From: Diplolepis rosae
Taxonomy: Eukaryota > Arthropoda > Insecta > Hymenoptera > Diplolepididae
Direction of reading: 5' to 3'
Assembly: GCA_030998225.1 (NCBI GenBank)
Contig: JAPYXD010000608.1
Coordinates: 712,501 to 776,500, forward strand
Length of the DNA: 64,000 nt
Part shown: piece by piece, positions 44,956 through 57,472 of the stretch
Layout of the letters: every line of letters begins with the position of its first letter
Numbering within the stretch: position 1 is the stretch's first letter
The notes under the pieces: generated by a model
What the model was told of the DNA's origin: nothing
Database searches by the model: none
Seen by the model: the letters and a program-made list of their open reading frames with translations, nothing else
Program-made: the position numbers and the translations under genes

Positions 44956-46612
44956 TGCCGCATTCGCCGTTATAGCCGTTTATTAGGATTTTTGCCGGTT
45001 TAATCTTCTGAAAGTAAGTAAGCTAAGTAAGTATTCAATTTGTATATAATTATAAGTGTAAATTTTAACCACTAATTTTATTAAAAATATACAATTTTGA
45101 AGTAAACATCGTAAACATGTACAATTGATAATTAACGGTGTTGAATTTTTGGAATTTGTACTCAAGCTCTAACCTCAAAATTCAATCCACTTTTTACTGA
45201 TTTTACTTGAAAAATCCACAAATACTGGAATTAGCCATACGTATTTTATCAATTGCAGAGCGAAAATATTTTTAATTTGAGTACTTTTTGCCTAATACCA
45301 TAATGCCGAGGCACACCAAGAGTTCGATTTCTAACCTATATGATCATTTCAATTTGCATTTTTATTTAAAATGAGTAATAAGAATATATTGAAATAAATG
45401 TATTTAGTATTTAACAAGTTTCTTTGTTTGTTTCATAGAATGAATGATAAAACACCACCCAGTGACATTGGAAATTTTATTCTAAAGAGCCCGAAGACAA
45501 AAACGTAGCGATATGTGGCAATACCACGAATTTATGGAAGCACGTCAAAGCGAAACATTGACGAAATATGATAATTTCTGCGACTGCTCTATCTTTTAAA
45601 ACTGCGGAAACTTGTGAGACTGCTGGGACTTCTGCAAATGTTGGGATTTCTGGGACTTTTGGGATTGTTGGCCCTTCTGAAATTACTGGGCTATCTTCAA
45701 ACTCGAAAGGAGAAGCTGATGATATGATTGAATCGAATCCTAACTCAAACTTGAGAGACGGTGAAGTAACAATAGAGGTAGCCAGAAATGTTGAATTAAT
45801 TAGTGAAAATAATTATTTTTAATTCTTTGGAGCCTTCTTTCATGATTCAAATTATTTCTGATAGTTATATGTTCGAAGTTTCTACATAACTGGAAATTTG
45901 GGTGATTAATTTTAGGAATTCTCGTGCAATCGTCTTAAATGTAAGACTGATTATTCTGAAGTGACAGATCAATTTTCAAGCTCAAAACGAAAGACAAAAG
46001 AAAATTGATGCTGTTTTTGAAGAAGTGATATCTTATGGAGGTATATATTCTCTTATTCTCCTGTTCTTATTCTTCTATTTCAAACTGCATCCTAAATTGA
46101 TTAAAAATATTTTTTTTAACTCACCTTTTTGAATTTTTCATAAAAAACGACAAGATTTAATAACCATTCGATCTTAAATTGTTGTCTGATATTCTAATTT
46201 CTCAATGAGGGATTAAAGTAATAGTTGTTACACTGATTTAGTTTTCATTCCATATATGCTCTTTATTTTTGGTATCGACCCTAATTAGATAATTAAGAAT
46301 TTGGTCAATTTTCAGATTTTTCTTTTCTGCAAAACTATTTTTTTTTTCCTAATGTTATATTTTTTATTTTAAATGCAGTCATAATACTAAGTTAAAATTG
46401 AAGTTTGAAATTATTTATAAATGGAGTAATTTTTATTCTACTGAAGTAGACATTGATTTTGAATTTTGAAAAACTATTTTTTAATTTCTACAGCCAGAAT
46501 ATAAAATTATTCCATAATTTTAATAAGTCCTAACTTCAATTTGACTTTAGAAATATAATTGCAAAGTTTTTAATATTTCTTCCGCTCCTTTTATTTAGTT
46601 TGCTGTGATGAT
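44956..46612 (+). pseudogene. Older hAT element: BED zinc-finger remnant
   Basis: Around 45490-45570 the + strand reads, with a frameshift, VAICGNTTNLWKHVKAKH, a BED finger with its C-x2-C half damaged and the TTNLWKH-x3-KH half intact. Near 45985-46040 the text QNERQKKIDAVFEEVISYGG resembles the linker that follows the BED finger in ZBED-type hAT transposases. The rest is AT-rich with no catalytic region. This matches the terminal sequence at 36284-36441, from which the 8.5-kb insertion separates it. Confidence 0.55.
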
Positions 46613-46914
46613 ACAATGCTCGCAGGAGATCGAAGCCGAGGCGCGATCAGTCCTGCGAGCATTTTAAGCGAGTCTCGTAATTACCCGAATTGTGTGCATT
46701 GGCACATATTCTATTTTATGTGACTTCAGCGCATATACGAGTTTTTATGCGTACACTCGAATCTAATCTGAAAAGGTCGAAATTGCCGTGATTATCGCCC
46801 ATTTCACTTGACATTTCGCGAATACTTCCGGCCATTTTGATTTTCTCGATCTTGTGTAGTAGTAGCGTATTGTAATAGACGCATGCGCAGTTCAAATGTA
46901 CAAGGCTTTGTCAG
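46613..46914. repeat. Hairpin-bearing TIR element, copy 2 (truncated)
   Basis: Lacks both termini: it starts just before the hairpin (GCTCGCAGGA at 46618-46627 pairing with TCCTGCGAGC at 46651-46660) and ends at CAAGGCTTTGTCAGT. The remainder aligns throughout with copy 1. It was truncated before, or by, the sequence starting at 46915. Confidence 0.8.
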
Positions 46915-47287
46915 TCAGAATTGCAATTTTTCCTATATAATTACACAAAAATAGGATATTCAAATAAAATTTATTTTTGTTGGTTTCAATCCCTGTGACT
47001 GAGATTTATTTTAGGATATAGCTTTTCACTTTCGTGGGAAGTTATATCAAAAAGCGATCAGCGAATTGCGCGCTCAGCTATCCTCAAACTAGAGTCTCAG
47101 AAACAGATTTGTAATTAATTTAATAAATTTTAAACTTAAAATTTCGATAACTGTGATCAAAAATTTGTTTAAGGATATTGTTTTTCACTTTCGTGGAAAA
47201 TTATATTAAAAAGCGATCAGCGAATTGCGCGCTCAGCTATCCTTAAATTAGAGTTTTTGAATATCAGAATTGCAATTTTTCCTATAA
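46915..47287. repeat. Tandem/hairpin repeat upstream of the gypsy gag
   Basis: TCAGAATTGCAATTTTTCCT occurs at 46915 and again at 47264. Between them a unit of about 72 bp occurs twice (near 47013-47084 and 47171-47243). It has matching ends AGGATA...TATCCT and the shared core AAAAAGCGATCAGCGAATTG followed by CGCGCTCAGCTATCCT. It may be the leader or an LTR part of the gypsy-type element, but no second LTR was found to confirm this. Confidence 0.6.
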
Positions 47288-47506
47288 AAGCTGCACAAGT
47301 ACACTATACACCAAATTTATGTAACAAAATATTAGTTTAGAAATCAAAATTAAACAAAAAAAAAAAATTTCAATCAAACAACAACTAAAATAAATTCTGT
47401 AAATAAATAATAAAATACGTATATCTGTAAATTTGTTTGATAAAAAATATATATATACAAAATCAAAATAAAAAACGACGTTGAATTTTTCGATTTATTT
47501 GAACAA

Positions 47507-47902
47507 TTGTTAGAGAAAAGAAGCAAATATATAAAAAGCAAATTTTCGCGTAATTTAGAAAAGGACAAAGATACAAGAATCAAATCTGTACCAGAAAACT
47601 TTGAATCGAAAAATCCCGAACTTGAATTAATGTCAACTGAAAATAAAATTTCTGAATATCTACCCCCAATTATCGAAACTTTAAATATTTTCTCTGACCC
47701 GGAACTTGAAGCAAACTCGAGTAATTTTGTTCCTAATAAAGATAAAATATCAAGTATTGAGGTTCTCAGCATATCCTCAGATTCAGGATCTGAAACGGAA
47801 ATTGAGGAACCCAGTTTTGCGCACAATAAAAACTTTTTACCCAAAATAACAAATATTTGCAGTTTACAAAAAAATTGGGTTACGTTAATTAAAGATTTTT
47901 AA
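47507..47902 (+). pseudogene. Acidic ORF preceding gypsy gag
   Basis: A 131-codon frame without a clear ATG start, rich in Lys at the beginning and in Glu/Ser later (SSIEVLSISSDSGSETEIEE). It probably represents a leader or early Gag ORF of the element. No domain recognised. Confidence 0.35.
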
Positions 47903-47994
47903 GAAAAGACAAATTATTCTTTCAAAATTTATAATATTAATAATAAATAAAATTAAATAAGTTTTTTATTAACAACAAAATATGCAAAATATCA

Positions 47995-49140
47995 ATGTCG
48001 GTTCCACCACGAGACACCAGTAAAAAGGGTACTATAACTCGTAGCCAAGCTAAGAAAAATCCAACTTTAGCAGAAGAAATTAAAGAAACTTCGCAAGGTC
48101 TGCTTAAACCAAAACGAAAAACCCGAGAAGATAAAGATAAATTCTCGCAATATTCAGAAAAATCGAGTGCTCTAGATCAAACTGATCTTCTAGACATCAT
48201 CGTTGAAAGTATTTCTGATCCCGATATCAGTACTCAATTTAAATCAATTATTGAAACAAAAAACCCAAAGAGTCCATTTTTTTATCAATTAAAAACTTTC
48301 ATCAGACCAAATAATAGCATCATTATTGCAAGAGATAAGTATAACTATGCACCACAAGTTAACCAGTCATTTGACGACACCGCAGAAGATATAACGTACA
48401 CTAAGAGAAAAATCAATATTCGAAAGCATCACAGCAAATTCTACTTTGTATGATAGAACTTTATGTCCAAATCAAGCTGGTGATATTTCAAACGATAAAA
48501 TTTGAACCCCACCTCAGAAAAGATAAGAATCAATAGATCCATTTGCAACAAAATCGCAACTATATAGGACTCCAGAATCCTTGAACCAAACAACGATATT
48601 TAACAACCCAAATTTAGAATCGCAACAAGTCCGAGAAGAATTACCAAATAAAATGAATCAAATTACGCTTGACGATTGTGCAAATATCGAACAAGCTCTT
48701 AATTCGCTAAAATTTTCTCACCCGTTATCAACCTCTAGGAAATCTGATAAAGAAGTTTCAGTAAATAATCTACCAAGTAATTCACTAAATAATCTACCAA
48801 TACAATCCATCAAAATGACGAATTTACCGACAAACCAACAGGTATCTATACGAGATGCTTTAGCGATTGTTCCATATTTTGATGGATCAAGTAAAATACC
48901 ATTGACAATTTTTATCGAAGCTTGCAAAGAAGCCAAAGAAATCGTCCTAAATGCAGAAGCAAATTTGGTAACATTATTAAGAAGCAAACTTACAGGAGAA
49001 GCAAGGAGATGTATTATCGGAAATGATTATAATAATTTAGAAGACTTCATTTCGAAATTAAAAACAATTTTTGCCCCTTCAAAAACCGTATACCAATTAC
49101 AAGGAGATTTAGGTAGAATATATATGTGGGAAAATCACCA
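47995..49140 (+). pseudogene. gypsy-type Gag
   Basis: First part (to 48453): a basic start with SKKGTITRSQAKKNPTLAEE and an acidic helical stretch. A frameshift region of about 130 bp follows. The second part (48581-49140) contains the Gag capsid-like core: SIRDALAIVPYFDGSSKIPL, then FIEACKEAKEIVL and LLRSKLTGEARRCIIG. This is the retroelement capsid N-terminal/C-terminal boundary typical of Ty3/gypsy Gag. It is cut by a mariner fragment at about 49137. No nucleocapsid zinc knuckle is present. Confidence 0.85.
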
Positions 49141-49748
49141 GGTTTTAATAACTCGAAGTACACCACACCACACTGGTCCCACCAAACACAGAGCATTGTC
49201 TTACGGCCAAAGCGATTTGGCCTTGGAGTCGATGGGCCGACCTTACCAGGTGAAAGCCATGATTTTTTCCGCTTCGGGTTCTCGAAATAAATCCATTTTT
49301 CGTCCCCCGTGACAATTCACTGCAGAAAATATTTCCTTTCGAACCGTTGAAGCAGCATTTCACAAATGGTTTTTCGATTTTCCATTTGTCTATCGTCCAG
49401 TTGGCGTGGTACCCATTTTCCATACTTTTGGATGATTTTTCCCATGGCTTTTAAACGTTGGCAAATTGCTCCTAGGGTCACATTTAGTGTTTGTGCCAAT
49501 TTTTGTTGCGATTGGGTTGAGTCTTCATCCAATAACGCCTGCAATTCTGTTAAATCCAAATCTCCACTTTTAAATTGACGAAACCATGTCTCACATGTTC
49601 TAATCACTGGAGCATGTTCACCATGAGTTTCTACCAGCAATCGATGAGCTTCAACTGCTTTTTTCTTTTGATGAAATAAGAAAAGCAACGAATGCCGCAA
49701 ATGCGATTTACTTGGAACGAAACTCGACATATTCACTGAGGTAAACAA
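49137..49748 (-). pseudogene. mariner transposase fragment inserted in gag
   Basis: From the minus strand: MSSFVPSKSHLRHSLLFLFH, then KKAVEAHRLLVETHGEHAPV (first HTH), TCETWFRQFKSGDLDL (second HTH), ELQALLDEDSTQSQQKLAQT (linker). After a frameshift comes VTGDEKWIYFENPKRKKSW with the first catalytic Asp, and LCVWWDQCGVVYFELLKPG. The C-terminal half with the other catalytic Asp residues is missing, so it is a truncated insertion. It belongs to the SETMAR-like mariner group. Confidence 0.85.
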
Positions 49749-50957
49749 CTATGATGCTATTATTTTGGCAGAATGTAATTGTGTATTTTTGAAGGTTATT
49801 GTCCATAGAAAAATATGACATTGATGCCAAATCATAGAAATGTATACATATCTCTAGCGACATGTATGAGTAAAACCGGCAAATTTCAACTAACACCCCT
49901 GGTATATCCAATAAATCTCAATAAACAATGTATAAAGTGTTCAATATACTTAAATAACAACGAACGCAAACATTTTTTAGTGCCGATAAATAAGTAGTTT
50001 TCTATATTAGTACAGTTATACATTTAAAATATAATAAGTATTCAAGGTATAGTTGAATCACAATGAACAGCAAAATATTTTTAGTACTGAAAAAATAGTA
50101 CATTTTCTTATATTATTAGAGTTAATTAGTGATGCCGATCAACGCGTGGTCAACTTTACATTGTGGCTTGTACTTTTAACATAAGAAAAACCACGTGTCA
50201 GACTAACAAACTTTAAGAATAAATATTAATTACCTTACGTACACTGAATCCACTGAATGCACTAAAACTATGATCATGAAAATGACGTGAAAAAAACTGA
50301 TTATGAACGACCTAGCCTAACCAACAGAAAGAAATGCCATGTTGAAGTTTATTACAATCATGTGATCACGCGGGAATATTATAATGAGATGAAATAAATT
50401 GAAAAACATTTTAAAAATAGTAAAAGTAACTTAAACTTTAATTATAAAATGTCTAACTTGTGAACATTCGATACTTAAGACTTAAATAAGTCTGTCGATA
50501 TTGGTAAACTAAAAATATACTTACAAAATTCAAATTTATATTCCAGGAATTTTTCATATTTCCTTTTTTCTGCAGGAAATTATTAACATAAATTATTTAA
50601 TTACTATTAATATTAAATAAATAAAATAAATAAATAAAATAAATACAATATTATTTGAATTATTAACACAAATTAACATTTTTATTATCATAAAAAGGTC
50701 TTATATCAATAATATTTAATATTTATAATATACCGTAAGAATCCGAGGAAACTGAACGCTATATGGGAGGATATAGGATATAGGATATATATAATATATA
50801 TATATATTATAAATGTATACAATATATATAAACAGATGCCTATCACAAAGTGCGAGACATATGCCTCCCACGTACGTGCCTGCCACAAAATGCGACGCAT
50901 ATGTACCGAACTGTGCACGCACCGTGTTCCTCGCATGCTGTGCGGGTAACGCGCCTC
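49749..50957. other. AT-rich interval between gag and protease remnants
   Basis: No domain. At 50845-50925 two imperfect copies of a 37-bp GC-richer unit (CACAAAGTGCGAGACATATG and CACAAAATGCGACGCATATG) occupy the place where the protease active site should be. Confidence 0.5.
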
Positions 50958-51645
50958 GCACGATTGTTATCTGGGATATTTTTGACTACTTGACTACCCT
51001 CAACATAATTCCGAACGAAGTACCTATCGAACATGATGGTATATTAGGTACAGAATTTTTCAGAAACAATAACGCAAAAATTAATTATGCAGAAAAACAG
51101 CTTGAAATAAATGATAAAATTTACCCATTTGAAATGCAAGAAACTATATTGGTACCAGCAAGAACAACTTCAGATTTTTACGTAAGAATTAAAAGCAGTG
51201 AACAAAAACAGGGATTTATTCCACAGTTACATCTATGTAATGGAGTTTATTTAGGAAATGCAATTGTCTCTAATAACAACAATAAAGCGTACATGAAAAT
51301 ATTTAATACAAATACACAACATCAAAAGTTAACCATACCAACTGTTGAACTGATCGATTTTGAAGAAGTACCAATACATGAAGAAAAGCAAACCAACACA
51401 AAAACAAATTTAGGAGACAGAAAAAAATTCAATTTTTCATAACAAATTTTCAATGATTTTATTAATCACATTCCAAAAATAAATGATCTTGGTCAATCAT
51501 TTAACTTTTCAAATAAAAGTCGGGAAAATTCCATTAAAAAATTATTGAGATTGGATCATTTAAATCAAGAAGAAAAGCAACATGTTGAAAATTTAATCCA
51601 AAAATATTTAGATCATTTTTATATACCAGGAGAACCCTTAGGAGC
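50958..51645 (+). pseudogene. gypsy-type protease C-terminus and RT lead-in
   Basis: Open from VPIEHDGILGTEFFRNNNAK, the ILG-x-F segment of retroviral-type aspartic proteases. The linker follows, with ILVPARTTSDFYVRI and GVYLGNAIVSNNNNKAYMKI. After the stop at 51440 another frame continues with LRLDHLNQEEKQHVENLIQK, the region just before RT. The DTG catalytic motif upstream is not present, so the protease is dead. Confidence 0.82.
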
Positions 51646-51651
51646 AACAAC

Positions 51652-54219
51652 CGTTGAGTGAAGATAGGTATAGAGGTGACATCCAGGGCGATTGAATGGT
51701 CCAAACCTTGCGGGGAAAGACGCCAGGGGTAGGTAAAGTTCCAGAACCAAACACGGGGATTGACACTTTTGAAAGTCGCCAAAATCTCACGGATAAGAAG
51801 TAAGTTGCAGGAGTAAGGCCCAAACTTTATTGGTGAGTCTGCTGTATTCATGATGGGTCAGGTAGTCCTCGTCAATTCAACCCTAGCTTTTCGACAGAAT
51901 TTCACAAAATAGCTTTTTACCTCTTTTCCTTCTACTTCGCTCTTTACTAGTCTTTACCTAAAATCGGATATATATTTAAAAAAAAATATATATATAAAAT
52001 AATACATAAAAGAGTATATATAAAATATTTTATATTATAATTTTTATAATATAATATATATTTATATTACATTATATATATATATAATATTATGTATTAT
52101 ATTATAAATTTTGTATTATAATATATAAAAGAATATATATAAATATTAAATATATATAAATAAACCATGTATTGAAATTAAAAATGTTTTTTTTGAAATT
52201 TATTACATATTTATTGACAAATTGTTTTCAATATTCTTTCATTATCTTGATTACAATACTGAAGACATATAGACAATGGAAATAAATTATCAATGATGAT
52301 ATTTTGAAAGTTTGACATTCATACAATATAATTTTCGTTTGTACAATACGGTTACAAAGCTAATATTATCCTCTATACACTGAGAAAAAACATTTGATTA
52401 AATCAAAGAAAATAATTTGTTTGAACGACTTTCTTTGATTTAAAGAAACGATTTGTTTAAATGAAACAAAATTTGTTTGATTCAAACAAGATATCTTTGG
52501 ACCAAATAAATATTTTTCGAATCAAATAAATTTCTGCCTTAAATCAAACAAATTATACCTTTGACCATATATCAGTGCATTAATTTATTTGTTTTGAAGA
52601 AAAATTAATTTGATTCAAACAAATATTTATTTGGTTCAAAGATATTTGGTTTGAATCAAACAAATTTTATTTTATTTAAACAAATCATTTCTTTAAATCA
52701 AAGAAAGTCGTTCAAACAAATTATTTTCTTTGATTCAATCAAATGTTTTTTCTCAGTGTAGGGATACAATAATAATTGCTTTTTTAAAGAAATTTACAAT
52801 TCTTAGAGAAATTAAAATTAAAACAAAGTATTGCTCTTAATATATAATAATTTGTTAGAGAATGTAAATGACCAGCTTCAGATCTGAAGTTATTTTATAG
52901 GCTTTGACAGCAGGATAGGCAAAAAGGCTTCTTTACCACTGGTTTACAGTTTGATAGTTTCTGGAAGTCAGTATCGTAATTGTAAAGAACCATCTCGACG
53001 ATCGCCATCTTTTCAGATTATAAATATCAAATCCAATCAAATGATTCATTTGAAAAAAAAATTGTAAATATCTTCATTTTTTCAAAATATAAATCCGATC
53101 TTAGAAAAAGACAAGTGAAGAACGGAGTAGAAGGAAATTCATTTATTTTTTATTGAATATATTCTATTGATTAAATTCCATTGAATTGATTGAAATAAGT
53201 CAGATAATTTACAGGAATTAGTTTGAAATCAAATTTTTTAAATTTAAAGAAAAATATTGATGTATTCGTACAAATAATAATGTTCTTTCGTGTCATAATT
53301 CTGTAGATCTGAAAACTAAGTTAGATTTTACAAATCCTTTGTAAACATTTTTTCATAACACCTATACTTTGCACCTGCAGGTAGGTGGATTTTATATTTA
53401 TAATCTGGAAAGATGACAATCGAAGAGATGGTTCTTTATAATTACATTGCTGCTTTACAGTAACTGCTAAGTAGTCGTAAAAGAGCCCTTTCGCCTATCT
53501 TAATTTCAGTCTATAAAATAACTTCAGATCAGAAGCTGTTCATTTACATTCTCTAACAAATTATTATATATTAAGAGCAATACTTTGTTTTAATTTTAAT
53601 ATCTCTAAGAATTGTGAATTTCTTTAAAAAAGCAATTATTATTTTATCCATATTGAGAATAATATTAACTTTGTAACCGTATTGTATGAACGAAAATTAT
53701 ATTGTATGAATATTAAACTTTCAAAATATCATCATTGATCATTTATTTCCATTGTCTATATATTATATATATAATAATATATACATAATAAATATAATAT
53801 AATATAAATATATATTATATTATAAAAATTATTATATAAAATTATTTATATATACTCTTTTATGTATTATTTTATATATATATATTTTTTAAAAATATAT
53901 ATCCGATTTTAGGAAAAGACTAGTAAAGAGCGCAGTAGAAGGAAAAGAGATAAAAAGCTATTTTGTGAAATTCTGTCGACAAGCTAGGTTTGAATTGACG
54001 AGGACTACCCAAGCCATCATGAATACAGCAGACTCACCAACACAAGTTTGGGCCTTACTCCTACAACTTACTTCTGATCCGTGAGATTTTGGCGACTTTC
54101 GAAAGTGTCGATCCCCGTGTTTGGTTCTGGAACTTTACCTACCCCTGGCGTCTTTCCCCGCAAGGTTTGCACCATTTAATCGCTCTGGATGTCTCCTTTA
54201 TACCAATCTTCACTCAACG
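51652..54219. mobile_element. 2.57-kb foldback element splitting the RT frame
   Basis: The ends CGTTGAGTGAAGAT and ATCTTCACTCAACG are flanked by the direct repeat CAACAAC (51645-51651 and 54220-54226), preceded by G on both sides. The arms are long inverted copies that include GTTTGGTTCTGG, GGCGACTTT and CCTTCTACT landmarks near the outside and AATAATTTGTTAGAGAATGT near the centre. The gypsy RT frame stops at one TSD and resumes exactly at the other. No ORF is present. The 7-8 bp duplication fits a hAT-like or Mutator-like mechanism. Confidence 0.85.
52378..52758. repeat. 381-bp palindromic TIR element nested in the foldback
   Basis: The ends CACTGAGAAAAAACATTTG and CAAATGTTTTTTCTCAGTG are flanked by TA on both sides (52376-52377 and 52759-52760). 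Nearly the entire element is one palindrome of AAATCAAACAAAT-type units. It is present in the left arm of the foldback but not the right, so it inserted later. Confidence 0.85.
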
Positions 54220-54975
54220 CAACAACTGTCTTACAGCATAACATTCCGACAACAGATGATCAACCTATGTTTTCAAAACAATATAGATTCCCTCCAGTAC
54301 ATAAAGAAGAGATTTCACGAAAAGTAAATAAATTGATCGATAATAAAATTATCAAACCTTCACAATCACCATATAATACACGTGTTTGGATAGTACCAAA
54401 AAAATTAGACTCATATGGAAATGGGAAATGGTAAATGGTACTCGATTCTCGCAAACTTAATGAAAAAACGATTGGAGATTTTTACCCTTTACTGAATATT
54501 ATAGGTATTTCAAACCAATTAGGATCAGCACAATATTTTTCTGTATTTGATCTTGCTTCAGGATTTCATCAAATAAGAATGAGTCCAGAAGATTCTCATA
54601 AGGCAGCTTTTTCAACCCCCTATGGACATTATGAATTTGACCGTATTCCATTTGGTTTGAAAAATGCACCAGCAACTTTTCAACGACTAATGGATTTAGT
54701 TTTAACAGGACTTCAAGGAACTGAATTATTTGTCTACCTAGATGACATTGTTTTATACGCAAATTCCTCAGAAGAACACGAAGAAACATTTAACAAATTG
54801 ATGGAAAGACTAAGCGCAGCAAATCTAAAATTACAACCAGATAAATGTAAAATCTTACACCCAGAAGTTGCATATTTAGGACATATAATAGACAAAGAAG
54901 GAGTACGCCCAGACACTAAGAAAATAAGAGCAGTCAAAAAATTTCCAATTTTTAGGACTTGCTGGATATTATAGA
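54220..54975 (+). pseudogene. gypsy-type reverse transcriptase
   Basis: After the foldback: VHKEEISRKVNKLIDNKIIK and YNTRVWIVPKKLD (fingers). A TAA stop at 54432-54434 replaces the expected Arg of KW-R-M. Then come VLDSRKLNEKTI, FSVFDLASGFHQIRMS (motif A Asp), FGLKNAPATFQRLMD and LFVYLDDIVLYANS (Y-L-D-D catalytic box), and CKILHPEVAYLGHIIDKEG. Both catalytic Asp residues are present. Besides the stop there is a short deletion/frameshift at about 54945-54955. Confidence 0.93.
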
Positions 54976-55791
54976 AGATTCATTGATGGATTCTCTAAAA
55001 TTGCAACACCTTTGAACCAACTTTTAAAGAAAGATGTAAAATTTATTTGGTCAGAAAAGCAACAAGTAGCATTTGAACTCTTGAAAGAAAAACTGTGTGA
55101 AAAACCCTTTTTACAAAGACCAGACTTCTTACAACCTTACATTTTGACAACTGATGCGTCAGGATTCGCTATAGGAGGAATACTTTCTCATGGCAAAATA
55201 GGTAAAGATAAACCTATAGCTTATACTTCTAGACCACTAAATGATTGTGAAAGGAAATACGACACATACGAAAAAGAAGCTTTAGCAATTATTTTTTGGG
55301 TAACATATTTTAGCGCTTATTTATATAGACGAAAATTTACCTTCGTCACAGACCATAAACCATTAGTATGGTTTCAAAACTCGAGAGACCCTTGCTCACG
55401 AGTGACTAAGTGGATATTAAAATTGGCAGAATATGATTTTGATGTTGCATACAAAGTAGGTAAAACTAATGTGAATGCAGACGCTTTATCTAGAAACCCT
55501 ATTGATTTAGATGATATTGAAAAAGGTGATGTAAATAATAAGAGTAGTATTGAAATAAATTTAATTGAACAAAGAAATGCAAAATACATATCTGATTTTA
55601 AATGTAAGGAAAAGGTACCAGAAACAAATCTTACGTGCTATGAAAAAATAGATTATGATGTAATTGAAGGAAGTATTGAAGAAAATAATTTTAAGGAATC
55701 TAAAAAATTTATGAACATGAAGAATATATCTAAAAATAAGAATAATCGAAGAAATCATGATCATATCGACTCAAGAACTAAAGCCACGTGA
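54950..55791 (+). pseudogene. gypsy-type RT thumb and RNase H
   Basis: Starts with LAGYYRRFIDGFSKIATPLN in a frame shifted from the RT. RNase H follows: YILTTDASGFAIGGILSHGK (first Asp), YEKEALAI (Glu) and FTFVTDHKPLVWF (Asp). The tether ends NADALSRNPIDLDDIEKG. The motif set is complete. The reading then enters a charged linker that stops at the junction with an inserted mariner (about 55790). Confidence 0.93.
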
Positions 55792-56500
55792 TCATTTGAA
55801 ACGCCGAAACTTCTCCAATTGGGCTCTGGCAAAGCTTGAAGAAAATTAAGAATTTCATCGAAAAATCATCTTCAGCGATAAAGCTCATTTCTGACTCAAT
55901 GACTTTGTTAATAAGCAAAATATGCGTTATTGGTCAGCAACAAACCCAAATTTTCTTCTTGAGACACCGTTGCATCCGCAAAAAGTGACTGTTTGGTGCG
56001 GTTTTCATGCCGGAGGTGTGATTGGGCCGTATTTTTTCGTGGATGAAAACCGTCTATGGAGAGCGCTATCGTGCTATGTTGGAAGATTATTTGTGGCCAG
56101 AATCGGATGAACTTGACATCAACGATATGTGGTTTCAACAAGACGGTGCCACTAGCCACAAAGCACGCGTCACAATCGATTTATTGAAAGGTATATTCGG
56201 TGAACGTGTTATCTCGGGAAATGGTCCGGTCGAATGGCCGCCTTGTTCATGCGATCTAACGCCATTGGATTTCTTTTTATGGGGTCATATCAAGTCACTG
56301 GTCTATGCCAACAAGCCAGCAACTTTAGACGACCTCAAAGACAACATCCAACGCGAAAATGCCAACGTTCCGGTTGAAATGTGTAAAAGAGTGGTGGAAA
56401 ATTAGGTCCAAAGAATCGACCGCTTTCATTCATAAAATGTAATGCTTGCACTACACCCACAATAAATTTGAACTCAATATCTCAAATATTTCTGTGTTTT
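55792..56500 (+). pseudogene. mariner-like transposase fragment (catalytic half)
   Basis: The 5' part contains RKIIFSDKAHF (first Asp, Glu to Lys next to it) and VNKQNMRYWSATNPNFL. Then come PLHPQKVTVWCGFHAGGVIG, MWFQQDGATSHKARVT (second Asp) and PPCSCDLTPLDFFLWGHIKS (third Asp; 36 residues between the last two). The frame changes near 56055. The N-terminal DNA-binding half is missing. It interrupts the gypsy linker between RNase H and the module at 57210-59196. Confidence 0.88.
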
Positions 56501-56514
56501 ATTCATAGATAAAA

Positions 56515-57158
56515 TTGTTATGTCCCTATTGGAAAACCCTTTATAAGGCTATTGAAGATGAAGATACTGATAATAGTAATTTAGGAGGAAACGAAGAGAT
56601 ACTGATAAATGATGGAAATTTAATTAAGAATATGAAAAATAAGGAACGAAACGATGACATAAATAATGAAGATTTTGAGAAACAAAAATTTGTGAAAATT
56701 ATGAAGAAATTAAGCAATTATACGAAGGAACGTTATTTAAAAATATTGATAAACGTTATTCGAAAATATTGATAAACGCTATAATGATGATTTTAATGAA
56801 CAAAAAATTAATAAAAGTGACACTGAAGAAGTTAAACAATTATTAAAAGAAGAATACTTATTGAAAAATGATGATAACAATGTCGAAAAATATTGTATTG
56901 AATTAGATTTTAAGAATAAAAAAAAAGAAGCAATATATAAAAACAATGAACAAACTACTGCACAATTGGACGAGGAAAATTCATTTAATATAATTAATAA
57001 AAGGTTCATTAATATAATAATAAATAAAATGAAAAATAAAGAAAATGGAATCGCTTTTTGCATATCAACTAATGAAGAAAATATTTCGGAAAAATTTGTT
57101 TCCCAATTTTTAAAATGCGTTAATTATGGACTCGATTCCAACTTTATTAGAAAATAAA
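56515..57158 (+). pseudogene. Charged linker of the gypsy polyprotein
   Basis: Low-complexity Asn/Lys/Glu-rich coding-like sequence with a local duplication (about 56715-56775, ERYLKILINVIRKY-type repeat) that causes a frameshift. No domain. Placed by position between RNase H and the AT-hook module; its separation from the true element sequence is uncertain. Confidence 0.4.
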
Positions 57159-57209
57159 AGAGAATTTTATGCTATGCAAACAAGAGGTTAATTAAAAAAT
57201 TTGAGAAAT

Positions 57210-57235
57210 ATAAATATGGATAAAAATGAAGATAC
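57210..57235 (+). pseudogene. gypsy AT-hook/linker module, first piece
   Basis: ATG near 57216 reads MDKNEDT up to the solo LTR. The downstream piece at 58349 continues in the same frame once the solo LTR and one target copy are discounted. See 58345-59196. Confidence 0.6.
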
Positions 57236-57472
57236 TGTCACGTCCCGCGACTCTACCGCCACAGGTAACAAGCAGATTAAGAAACCAATAAAGGGATCAA
57301 GACAGCATTACAGCGAGTGTGATTTTATCGACGCAAGTTATAGACAAATCTACAGATCAATAGGATGATCAATATGAAATTACCATGTGTCGTTATAATA
57401 CCCACACATGATAACAAATCGACTGACCCGGAGAGAAAGTGAATGAAGCCCTACAATACCAATACACTACCG

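Noticed and set aside
47374..47844. 156-codon minus-strand frame
   Set aside because: Antisense to the acidic frame leading into gypsy Gag; its Phe/Leu/Tyr-rich C-terminal part is simple AT-rich sequence.
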